In this document: positions 1-5,307 of the stretch, piece after piece
How the letters are laid out: each line of letters opens with the position of its first letter
How positions within the stretch are numbered: the first letter of the stretch is position 1
NCBI GenBank assembly: GCA_900543755.1
Contig: UQSP01000060.1
Coordinates: 1 to 6,451, forward strand
Length of the DNA stretch: 6,451 nucleotides
Source of the DNA: an uncultured Eubacteriales bacterium
GTDB taxonomy: Bacteria > Bacillota > Clostridia > Christensenellales > Pumilibacteraceae
Direction of reading: 5' to 3'
Notes under the pieces: model-generated
Databases searched by the model: none
Seen by the model: the letters and a program-made list of their open reading frames with translations, nothing else
What the model was told of the DNA's origin: nothing
Position numbers and translations under genes: made by a program

Positions 1-48
1 TCTACACCCTAGAGTTCGTCGGCAGCGTCAGATGTGTATAAGAGACAG
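1..48 (+). other. Nextera/Tn5 library adapter, left end (artefact)
   Basis: Not genomic. Positions 1-7 (TCTACAC) match the end of the Illumina P5 oligo. Positions 8-15 (CCTAGAGT) sit where the i5 index belongs and match, from memory, Nextera XT index S516. Positions 16-29 (TCGTCGGCAGCGTC) are the Read 1 primer part, and 30-48 are the 19 bp Tn5 mosaic end (AGATGTGTATAAGAGACAG). Native sequence begins at 49. The block reappears as its reverse complement at the right end. Confidence 0.98.
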
Positions 49-1083
49 GTCCTTACCGTGTTTATAGACAAATGCTCTTACCGCGCGCTTGTGCTTACCG
101 CCGTAGCGCTTTCGTCGGCGGGGCTTATCGTTTTCGCGCTGTTTCCGCTGTTGCCCTTTGTAAGCGGCAGTGAAGCGGTTTACGCGGTTATGCTGGCGGC
201 AACCGTGCTGTTCTCTTTTTCGGGCGGTATGCTGGAGGTGATAATAACGCCCATTACCGACGCCATTCCCGACAGCAAGTCCAAAAGCGGTACGCTTGCG
301 CTGATGCATTCGTTTTACGCCTGGGGCCAGGTGCTGGTGATTGCCGTAACTTCCTTGTACATACTGTTTGTCGGTGCGGATAAATGGAACTTTATCGTGC
401 TGTTGTGGGCGTTGTTGCCCATTTCGTCGTTCGTGTTGTTCTCGGTTTGTCCCATCAATCGGAGAGAGGGCGAAAAAGGGCTTAAACAAAAGGGCAAAAC
501 CATGTTTTCGCCTTATATGCTTATTGCCATGCTTGCCATTTTTTCCGCAGGCGGTACGGAAATAATAATGAATCAATACGTTTCGTCGTTTGCCACTCTG
601 TCGCTGGGGTTCGATAAGTTTACCGCAGATATGGCGGGAATGTGCCTTTTCGCTTTTATGATGGGCGTAGGCAGGACGGTGTACGGCGTAATGGGCGACA
701 GGCTTAACATGAACGTCGTACTGGTTTTCGGCAGCTTTTCCTGCGTTGTTCTTTATCTTATTGTGGGACTGGTGCCCGTGGCGTGGGTTGCGCTTGCCGC
801 GTGCGTGCTTTGCGGTCTGACTGCGGCGCTTCTTTGGCCGGGAACGCTTGTTGTGGCAAGCAAAAGGTTTCCTTCCGCGGGCGCGTGGATTTTCGCGCTT
901 TTGGCGATTTGCGGAGATATGGGCGCAAGTATTCTGCCCACGGCGACGGGATTTATCGCGGACAGCATCAGTCTGAATGCTGCTTTTGTGATTTGTGCCG
1001 TTATTCCGCTTGTAAATTTTATATGTAATGTGTTATTATTTAAAAGTGACAAAAAGTCAAATAACCTCATGACAAGGAGTTAA
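49..1083 (+). CDS. MFS transporter, probably sugar permease (5' truncated)
   Basis: An inner-membrane secondary transporter of the major facilitator superfamily; the first native codon is GTC at 49, so the true start is missing. The in-frame ATG at 34 lies in the adapter and encodes a false MYKRQ leader. The 344 native residues hold about ten hydrophobic segments (near 14-37, 42-66, 89-108, 113-134, 153-176, 194-214, 222-242, 244-270, 278-302 and 309-331). The charged stretch FIDKCSYR (5-12) looks like the loop between helices 2 and 3, so helices 1 and 2, roughly 50-60 residues, are lost. GRTVYGVMGDRLN (208-220) resembles the matching loop after helix 8. The HSFYAWGQ motif (88-95) recalls fucose-permease-like members. 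The stop lies 5 bp before a ROK kinase, and the kinase ribosome binding site is inside this gene's last codons, implying co-transcription and a sugar substrate. The exact sugar cannot be read from sequence. Confidence 0.88.
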   Translation, partial: VLTVFIDKCSYRALVLTAVALSSAGLIVFALFPLLPFVSGSEAVYAVMLAATVLFSFSGGMLEVIITPITDAIPDSKSKSGTLALMHSFYAWGQVLVIAVTSLYILFVGADKWNFIVLLWALLPISSFVLFSVCPINRREGEKGLKQKGKTMFSPYMLIAMLAIFSAGGTEIIMNQYVSSFATLSLGFDKFTADMAGMCLFAFMMGVGRTVYGVMGDRLNMNVVLVFGSFSCVVLYLIVGLVPVAWVALAACVLCGLTAALLWPGTLVVASKRFPSAGAWIFALLAICGDMGASILPTATGFIADSISLNAAFVICAVIPLVNFICNVLLFKSDKKSNNLMTRS

Positions 1084-1088
1084 TTTTT

Positions 1089-2060
1089 ATGTATGCTTTC
1101 GGCGTAGACATCGGCGGCACGGGCGTTAAAGCGGGAATTGTGGACGAAAACGGCAAAATCGTCGTCAAATCGTCTATTGCCACGGACCGCAGTCTGGATT
1201 ATAAAATTATAGTAAAACAAATCGCGCAGCAGCTTAAAGACCTTGCGGAAAAAGGCGGCGTGGATTTTCGCGATATCGCAGGCATAGGCATAGGATGTCC
1301 CGGTGCCATCAACGGCAAAAAGGGTACGGTGGACTACTCGAACAACCTTTGCTGGAGCGACGTGCCTCTTTTAGCAGAACTTAAAAAGTACATAGACCTT
1401 CCTTCTAAAATCAGCAACGACGCAAACGTGGCAGCTTTGGGCGAGACGGTTTTCGGTGCGGGTAAAAATTATTCCGACACCGTATTCATTACTCTCGGCA
1501 CGGGCGTGGGCGGCGGCGTCGTCATCGAAAACAAACTGTTCGAGGGCAACGAGTCCAAGGGTACGGAACTTGGCCATACCGTCATCGTTCACGGAGGAGA
1601 GCTTTGCACCTGCGGAAGAAGGGGCTGTCTTGAAAGCTACGCCAGCGCGACCGCGCTTATCCGCGACACCAAGGTCGCAATGCGCAAGGATAAAAACAGC
1701 GCAATGTGGGATTACGTCGGCGGCGACATCGAAAAAGTGGACGGCAAAACGGCGTTCGAATGTTCCAAAAAAGGCGATTACTCCGCCAAAAAAGTAGTGG
1801 ACGATTACCTCGAATACCTCGGAGAAGGGCTTTGCAATTTTATCAACATATTCCGCCCGCAGGCTATAATTCTGGGCGGCGGCGTATGCGCGCAGGGCGA
1901 ATACCTTACAAATCCTCTTAAGCGTTTCATAAAAGACTTTTCTTACGGCGGCGACAAATCCCCCTCGGTCGACCTTCTTATTGCCACTTTAGGCAACGAC
2001 GCGGGACTTATCGGCGCGGCGTCGCTTATTCTCGGCGGCGGAGTGGAAACTTTGGTGTAA
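1089..2060 (+). CDS. ROK-family sugar kinase (glucokinase-like)
   Basis: A cytosolic ATP-dependent hexose kinase of the ROK family, 323 residues, a normal full length. Visible motifs in order are the phosphate-1 loop DIGGTGVKAG (7-16), GIGIGCPGAI (65-74), the catalytic Asp in SNDANVAALGE (D111), the phosphate-2 loop LGTGVGGG (136-143), and the ROK zinc site. The zinc site is E160-L-G-H163 followed by C173, C175 and C180 in CTCGRRGCLE. All key residues are present, so the enzyme should be active. The ATG at 1089 is preceded by AAGGAG at 1074-1079 with 9 nt spacing. It follows an MFS transporter by 5 bp, which suggests phosphorylation of the imported sugar. Glucose is the default guess; N-acetylmannosamine, N-acetylglucosamine, fructose and allose kinases share these motifs, so specificity is unsettled. 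There is no N-terminal helix-turn-helix, so it is a kinase and not a NagC/XylR-type repressor. Confidence 0.93.
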   Translation: MYAFGVDIGGTGVKAGIVDENGKIVVKSSIATDRSLDYKIIVKQIAQQLKDLAEKGGVDFRDIAGIGIGCPGAINGKKGTVDYSNNLCWSDVPLLAELKKYIDLPSKISNDANVAALGETVFGAGKNYSDTVFITLGTGVGGGVVIENKLFEGNESKGTELGHTVIVHGGELCTCGRRGCLESYASATALIRDTKVAMRKDKNSAMWDYVGGDIEKVDGKTAFECSKKGDYSAKKVVDDYLEYLGEGLCNFINIFRPQAIILGGGVCAQGEYLTNPLKRFIKDFSYGGDKSPSVDLLIATLGNDAGLIGAASLILGGGVETLV

Positions 2061-2166
2061 ACCGTATTAAAAAAATTTTCGTTTCGGGAATAAAACATCG
2101 GGAATACTGCTTAGTTCGTTAAAGCCGTATCGGCCTTACTTCATCACCCGATTTTCTAAAAAAAAT

Positions 2167-2206
2167 AAACGCGCTTTTCCTTTTGCGGACAGGCGCGTTT
2201 TTTTAT
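2167..2206 (+). terminator. Intrinsic terminator of the transporter-kinase operon
   Basis: AAACGCGC (2167-2174) pairs perfectly with GCGCGTTT (2193-2200), giving an 8 bp stem. The 18 nt loop may contain a small inner TCC/GGA pairing. The stem's own T residues run on into a T-rich tract (2198-2204, then ATTGTTTT). It lies about 107 nt after the kinase stop, with no other gene between. Confidence 0.75.
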
Positions 2207-2336
2207 TGTTTTATAAGAAATTAAGCTAATAAGGAAAGGAACAGAATTACAAAAATTTTTTTCTCGCGCGGATTAAGTCAAAGTTTTGGCTTTGCGGTTA
2301 GGGTAAAAGAGAGTCATTGCGGAGTAAAGTAAAGGT

Positions 2337-2442
2337 CGGGGCAAGGTTTTGTTTTGCGGCTTTAGTTTGACGGTTCGGCTAACAACATACAGCTGCAGGA
2401 GTAATTTGTTATGCCCCGCAACGTCTTTGCTTTGCGGTTTTT
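2337..2442 (+). promoter_or_regulatory. Possible structured RNA with alternative hairpins (speculative)
   Basis: CGGGGCA (2337-2343) can pair with TGCCCCG (2412-2418), closing a 68 nt loop. Inside it GCGGCT (2356-2361) can pair with AGCTGC (2391-2396), including one G-U. A competing hairpin uses CCGCAA (2416-2421) with TTGCGG (2432-2437) and is followed at once by five T residues (2438-2442), like a short terminator. The two folds share 2416-2418 and cannot coexist, the layout expected of an attenuator or riboswitch. I do not recognise a known riboswitch class. The stems are short, so chance pairing is quite possible. Confidence 0.22.
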
Positions 2443-2515
2443 AAAGCGGGCTATAAAGGTAAGCGCGAATTTAAACAGTAATCATTCTTCGGTTTTACGC
2501 ATATATAAGTTTTAG
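2411..2515 (+). CDS. Possible 34-residue small protein (doubtful)
   Basis: An ATG at 2411 is preceded by GCAGGAG (2395-2401) at 9 nt spacing and reads 34 codons to TAG at 2513-2515, ending 26 nt before the rubrerythrin ATG. The start of the product is MPRNVFALRFLKRAIK: short, basic, with hydrophobic residues spaced like a possible amphipathic helix. I recognise no family. It overlaps the terminator-like hairpin at 2416-2442, so the translated ORF and the structured RNA are competing readings of the same bases. The ribosome-binding-like site is the main support. Confidence 0.2.
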   Translation: MPRNVFALRFLKRAIKVSANLNSNHSSVLRIYKF

Positions 2516-2526
2516 AATTAATTTAA
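2512..2526. promoter_or_regulatory. Weak PerR-box-like palindrome before rubrerythrin
   Basis: TTAGAAT-T-AATTTAA matches the PerR consensus TTATAAT-N-ATTATAA at 11 of 14 fixed positions. It sits just before the rubrerythrin ribosome binding site, where a bound repressor could block transcription. PerR commonly controls peroxide-defence genes, including rubrerythrins, in Firmicutes. The sequence here is very AT-rich, so a match of this quality can arise by chance, and no regulator gene is in view. Confidence 0.2.
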
Positions 2527-2541
2527 TAAGGGAGTAATTTT

Positions 2542-3084
2542 ATGAAAGACCTTAAGAACACCAAGACCGAGGCTAATCTGATGGCGGCGTTTTCGGCGGA
2601 AAGCATGGCGCGCGTAAAATACGGTTTTTATGCAAACAAAGCACGCGAGGACGGATATGAGCAGATAGGCAATATTTTTGACGAAACTTCCGGCAACGAA
2701 AACGAGCACGCCGAAATCTGGTTTAAAATTCTTTCCGGCGGCGCGTTGCCCGACACTCCTGATAACCTCGAGGACGCGGCAAACGGAGAAAGGTACGAAT
2801 GGACGGATATGTACGCGCGTTACGCCGAAGAGGCACAGGCGGAAGGTTTTACGGAAATCGCGCGTCTTTTCCGCGAAGTGGGCAAGATTGAAAAACAGCA
2901 CGAGCAACGCTACCGTAAGCTTATAGAAAACGTGCAGGACGGAACCGTATTCGATAAAAAGCATCCCGTTTTGTGGATTTGCCTTCAGTGCGGACACGAG
3001 CATTACGGCGAGTCGGCGCCCGAAAAATGCCCCGTTTGCGGCCACAGTCAGGCGTTTTTCGAGATGAAGTGCGAAAATTACTGA
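2542..3084 (+). CDS. rbr: Rubrerythrin (diiron peroxidase with C-terminal rubredoxin domain)
   Basis: A cytosolic non-haem iron enzyme that reduces hydrogen peroxide to water with electrons passed through rubredoxin or NAD(P)H:rubredoxin oxidoreductase, typical of anaerobes. The 180 residues have the classic layout. An N-terminal ferritin-like four-helix domain (about 1-132) carries diiron ligands E20, E53 and H56 (ExxH), E83 and E86 (in GERYEW), and E117 and H120 (ExxH). A C-terminal rubredoxin domain holds one Fe(Cys)4 site: C147-x2-C150 and C163-x2-C166. Every expected ligand is present. The ATG at 2542 follows AAGGGAG (2528-2534) with 7 nt spacing. The gene stands alone, between terminators at 2167-2206 and 3169-3210, so it is probably monocistronic and perhaps peroxide-regulated. 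The domain order is that of classical rubrerythrin, not reverse rubrerythrin, where rubredoxin comes first. Confidence 0.97.
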   Translation: MKDLKNTKTEANLMAAFSAESMARVKYGFYANKAREDGYEQIGNIFDETSGNENEHAEIWFKILSGGALPDTPDNLEDAANGERYEWTDMYARYAEEAQAEGFTEIARLFREVGKIEKQHEQRYRKLIENVQDGTVFDKKHPVLWICLQCGHEHYGESAPEKCPVCGHSQAFFEMKCENY

Positions 3085-3168
3085 CATTCTTTTCGCTTTA
3101 GAGCATAACTTGATATATAAAAGATTATTGAATACATACTGTTTTAATTAAAATTATTAAAAAAACAT

Positions 3169-3210
3169 TTGCCCGTATTTTCCGTTCAAAGAGAGTACGG
3201 GCAATTTTTT
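3169..3210 (+). terminator. Intrinsic terminator of rubrerythrin, possibly bidirectional
   Basis: TTGCCCGTA (3169-3177) and TACGGGCAA (3196-3204) form a perfect 9 bp stem with an 18 nt loop, followed by six T residues (3205-3210). On the other side, seven A residues (3159-3165) would give a T tract on the minus strand, so it may also back up termination of the convergent ABC operon. Confidence 0.9.
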
Positions 3211-3219
3211 ATGCTGACG

Positions 3220-3254
3220 AAAAAACCGCTTTTGCATATAAAAGCAAAAAGCGG
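3220..3254 (-). terminator. Intrinsic terminator of the ABC exporter operon
   Basis: CCGCTTTTGC (3226-3235) pairs with GCAAAAAGCGG (3244-3254) with a single bulged A and an 8 nt loop. On the minus strand the stem is followed directly by six T residues (complement of 3220-3225). It lies about 40 nt beyond the permease stop codon. The plus-strand side is followed by CTT and then A residues, so this one acts on the minus strand. Confidence 0.85.
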
Positions 3255-3294
3255 CTTAAAAAAACAAATCAAGCTCAAACGCAAGTATTTACTT

Positions 3295-4215
3295 TCAGAA
3301 TTTTTTAAAACGGCTTACTATCAGATTGATAAGCAAAAACAGCACCGCCGACGCGGCAAGCACGGCGTACATCACGCCTACGCCTATTTCATGGCCGAAA
3401 AAGTCAAGTTTCATGGAAAAAGAGTCCGCAAGGCCCTTGGTGAACTCGGCGGGCAGTATTTCGCCCAATTTGTCAAACGCGCCGCTCATTAAAGAATTTC
3501 GGAAAAGCGCCGCCGAATAGCTGCCCGGGAAAAAGCATATAACGGACTGAATCGCGTCGGGGAACATACTTGTGGGCATATAGGCGCCGATTATAAAGCC
3601 TATTACTGCGCTGACGATTCCCACAAACGCGGAAAAGGCGGAATTGGTTTTGAAAAAGCCCGCGACGAAAACGGTTATCAGGGTGGAGGAAAGGCAGGAA
3701 AGAAGGATTATTCCGTAAGTTTCAAGACACTTTGCCGCCGTCAGGTAAAATCCTCCGCTTGCCGCAAGGTATATAAGACAAATCGCGTAAACTATGGTGC
3801 AGATAAAAACGGTAACTACAAGGTTATATAAAAAATATCCTATGGTAACCAGACCTTTGCTTACGGGAGAGGCAAGAATTTCTTTATTGAAGCCGCGTTC
3901 CTTGTCCTGAACCATCACCGTATTTGCAGACAGTGAAACGGTGATGCAGGAAACGCTCATGACTCCTGACAGCATCCAGCTGTCCACGAACGCACGCACA
4001 AGCGATTCGTCCACGCTGAAGTCCGGCGGAAGGCTTGCCTTTATGCTGTTTATCTGGACGTCGCCCAGGAAAAGGACGTACAGCAAAAGTATGATAAGCG
4101 GCGCAAGAATTGAAAAGAACACCGCCGCGGTATCTTTCAGAAATATCAGTAATGGCCGTTTTGTAAGTCTGTAAAGCGTATAAAGCTCGTCCCCGAGTTT
4201 TTTGCGTGCGGTCAT
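3295..4215 (-). CDS. ABC-2 type transporter permease
   Basis: The membrane half of an ABC exporter; 306 residues. Six hydrophobic segments are visible at about 30-50, 80-102, 121-151, 166-188, 193-216 and 278-300, the usual ABC-2 topology. A polar region of roughly 30 residues lies between segments 1 and 2, and a larger partly polar one between 5 and 6. The cytoplasmic stretch QDKERGFNKEILASPVSKG (103-121) is the conserved ABC-2 coupling segment that contacts the ATPase. The start overlaps the ATPase stop as ATGA (4212-4215), with a GGAGG site on the minus strand (complement of 4225-4229) 9 nt before the ATG. The two genes are thus translationally coupled and form one transporter, probably with two copies of each subunit. 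The substrate is unknown: drugs, lipids, peptides or polysaccharides are all handled by this family. Confidence 0.93.
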   Translation of the reverse strand: MTARKKLGDELYTLYRLTKRPLLIFLKDTAAVFFSILAPLIILLLYVLFLGDVQINSIKASLPPDFSVDESLVRAFVDSWMLSGVMSVSCITVSLSANTVMVQDKERGFNKEILASPVSKGLVTIGYFLYNLVVTVFICTIVYAICLIYLAASGGFYLTAAKCLETYGIILLSCLSSTLITVFVAGFFKTNSAFSAFVGIVSAVIGFIIGAYMPTSMFPDAIQSVICFFPGSYSAALFRNSLMSGAFDKLGEILPAEFTKGLADSFSMKLDFFGHEIGVGVMYAVLAASAVLFLLINLIVSRFKKF

Positions 4216-5138
4216 AATGCGTCCCCTCCGTCGAATTTTCTTCCCGTTGCGCTTAAAAAAACGTCGTCCATGGAGCCGCGCAGCACCTCGAAGGTCCCCA
4301 TTTCGTCCTTGTGTTCGGCGATAAACTTCGCGGCGTCCGCGGCGGACGCTACGGTAATATTATATGCACCGCCGCCGTAGGTAAAGTTTAACCCCGTTTT
4401 TTCAATCATTTCGTCGGTTTCGCGGTTTTGCGGGCGGTAAAGTTTCACGCAGTCGAAGGCATATTGTGATTTCAGCTCTATGGGGGAGCCGTTTGCGATA
4501 ATCTTACCCTTGTCTATGATGACAACGTCGTCCGCCTTATCCGCTTCCTCCATGTAATGCGTGGTAAGAAAAACGGTCATGCCCTCTTCAAGACGCAATT
4601 TGTCGATAAGCGACCATACGTTTTGCCGCGTCATGGGGTCAAGGCCCGTAGTGGGTTCGTCCAAAAACAGCACTTTGGGGGAATTTATCAGTCCGCGCGC
4701 GATGTCGGCGCGTCTTTTCTGTCCGCCCGAAAGTTTACAAAAAGGTCTTGACAAAATCTCATCAAGGTTCATAAGAGAAGTAAGAGTATCAAGTCTTTTT
4801 TTGAAATCCGCGCCCCTTATGCCGTAAAACGAGGCGCGAAGGCTCAGGTTTTCGCGCACGGTAAGCTTATCGTCCAGCATGGTCGACTGAAAGACTATTC
4901 CCGTAATTTTCTTTATGTCCGCCGCGTGGCGGTCGATGTCCTTTCCAAGTACCGTAACTTTGCCCTTGTCTTTTAGAAGAATACTGCAAAGTATGTTTAT
5001 CGTCGTGGATTTGCCTGCGCCGTTAACGCCCAGAAAGGCAAAAAGACTGCCGGATTTTACGTTAAACGTAATCCCGTCTACCGCTTTTACGTCGCCGTAG
5101 GATTTTTCAAGCCCTTCGATTTCAATAATGTTTTCCAT
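4212..5138 (-). CDS. ABC exporter ATP-binding protein, DrrA-like
   Basis: The cytoplasmic ATPase of the exporter, 308 residues. All nucleotide-binding motifs are intact: Walker A GVNGAGKST (37-45), Q-loop Gln84 in IVFQS, signature LSGGQKRR (136-143), Walker B VLFLDEP with Glu161, D-loop GLDP (165-168) and switch His194 in TTHYMEEAD. The extra C-terminal domain (about 215-308) ends in SMDDVFLSATGRKF, a hallmark of the DrrA/CcmA group in which this tail helps couple to the permease. It is first in a two-gene operon with the ABC-2 permease, read from the promoter at 5171-5199. The ATG at 5138 has a poorly spaced GGAG only 2 nt away, although GGCGG lies a little further back. The start is kept because the protein begins where family members normally do. 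Drug resistance is possible but is not shown by sequence. Confidence 0.95.
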   Translation of the reverse strand: MENIIEIEGLEKSYGDVKAVDGITFNVKSGSLFAFLGVNGAGKSTTINILCSILLKDKGKVTVLGKDIDRHAADIKKITGIVFQSTMLDDKLTVRENLSLRASFYGIRGADFKKRLDTLTSLMNLDEILSRPFCKLSGGQKRRADIARGLINSPKVLFLDEPTTGLDPMTRQNVWSLIDKLRLEEGMTVFLTTHYMEEADKADDVVIIDKGKIIANGSPIELKSQYAFDCVKLYRPQNRETDEMIEKTGLNFTYGGGAYNITVASAADAAKFIAEHKDEMGTFEVLRGSMDDVFLSATGRKFDGGDAL

Positions 5139-5170
5139 ATCTCCGCCGTGTTTTCAGTTTTGATGGCACT

Positions 5171-5199
5171 ATGTTATCATTTTTTCCTTAAGCTGTCAA
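5171..5199 (-). promoter_or_regulatory. Sigma-A type promoter of the ABC exporter operon
   Basis: On the minus strand a perfect -35 TTGACA (complement of 5194-5199) is followed after 17 nt by TAACAT (complement of 5171-5176), a 4 of 6 match to TATAAT. Transcription would start near 5164, giving a leader of about 25 nt before the ATPase ATG. No operator palindrome stands out. Confidence 0.75.
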
Positions 5200-5258
5200 T
5201 TTATTAACGGAGATAACCAATTTTTAGCCATAATAAGCCTCTCGATTTAATGAAACGG

Positions 5259-5286
5259 TTGATTTTTCCGCCCGTTCTGGTATAAT
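5259..5286 (+). promoter_or_regulatory. Extended -10 promoter of thrB
   Basis: The -10 TATAAT (5281-5286) is perfect and is preceded by TGG (5278-5280), an extended -10 of the TGnTATAAT type. A partial -35 TTGATT (5259-5264, 4 of 6) lies 16 nt upstream. Transcription should begin near 5292-5294, almost on the ribosome binding site, leaving a leader of only about 15 nt. That rules out a T-box or attenuator from this promoter. Confidence 0.8.
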
Positions 5287-5292
5287 TATGTC

Positions 5293-5297
5293 GGGAG
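5293..5297 (+). promoter_or_regulatory. Ribosome binding site fixing the thrB start
   Basis: GGGAG lies 10 nt before the ATG at 5308 but only 1 nt before the in-frame TTG at 5299. The ATG is therefore the start. Homoserine kinases also normally begin a few residues before the VxATxANxG motif, which agrees. Confidence 0.8.
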
Positions 5298-5307
5298 TTT
5301 GTTATTT

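Larger units (their letters stand above)
2061..2541. other. 481 bp intergenic region upstream of rubrerythrin
   Basis: No convincing protein gene occupies this stretch. It holds the operon terminator (2167-2206). Before that, at 2097-2152, ATCGGG/CCCGAT encloses a small GCCG-TAT-CGGC hairpin. After it, at about 2290-2442, is a block rich in TTGCGG copies with competing hairpins, followed by an AT-rich segment that should contain the rubrerythrin promoter. A possible -10 is TATAAG (2504-2509), but I see no good -35 at the right distance. A 34-codon ORF with a ribosome-binding-like site (2411-2515) is listed separately as doubtful. Confidence 0.7.

Noticed and set aside
753..1070. Antisense frame over the transporter 3' end
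   Set aside because: Composition typical of a shadow frame; the sense strand encodes clear transmembrane helices.
1456..1797. Alternative plus-strand frame within the ROK kinase
   Set aside because: Rich in Arg, Ser, Pro and Lys and overlaps the kinase catalytic and zinc motifs; no start signal.
2207..2541. tRNA, CRISPR array or IS remnant in the long spacer
   Set aside because: No cloverleaf or T-arm consensus, no evenly spaced repeats, and no transposase-like frame or matching terminal repeats.
2518..3087. 189-codon open frame on the minus strand over rubrerythrin
   Set aside because: It is exactly antisense to a gene with all rubrerythrin ligands in place, and has no recognisable domain or ribosome binding site.
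3169..3492. Plus-strand frame of 107 codons starting in the rubrerythrin terminator
   Set aside because: Spans both terminators and runs antisense to the permease C-terminus; the product is basic and low in complexity.
4561..4827. Plus-strand frames opposite the ABC ATPase
   Set aside because: They lie opposite the signature and Walker B region, so are by-products of that conserved coding sequence.
5299..5307. Upstream TTG start for thrB
   Set aside because: Only 1 nt separates it from GGGAG; the ATG at 5308 has 10 nt spacing and fits family starts.
5139..5307. Riboswitch or T-box ahead of thrB or the ABC operon
   Set aside because: Both promoters give leaders of about 15-25 nt, too short for such elements, and I saw no specifier or T-box sequence.
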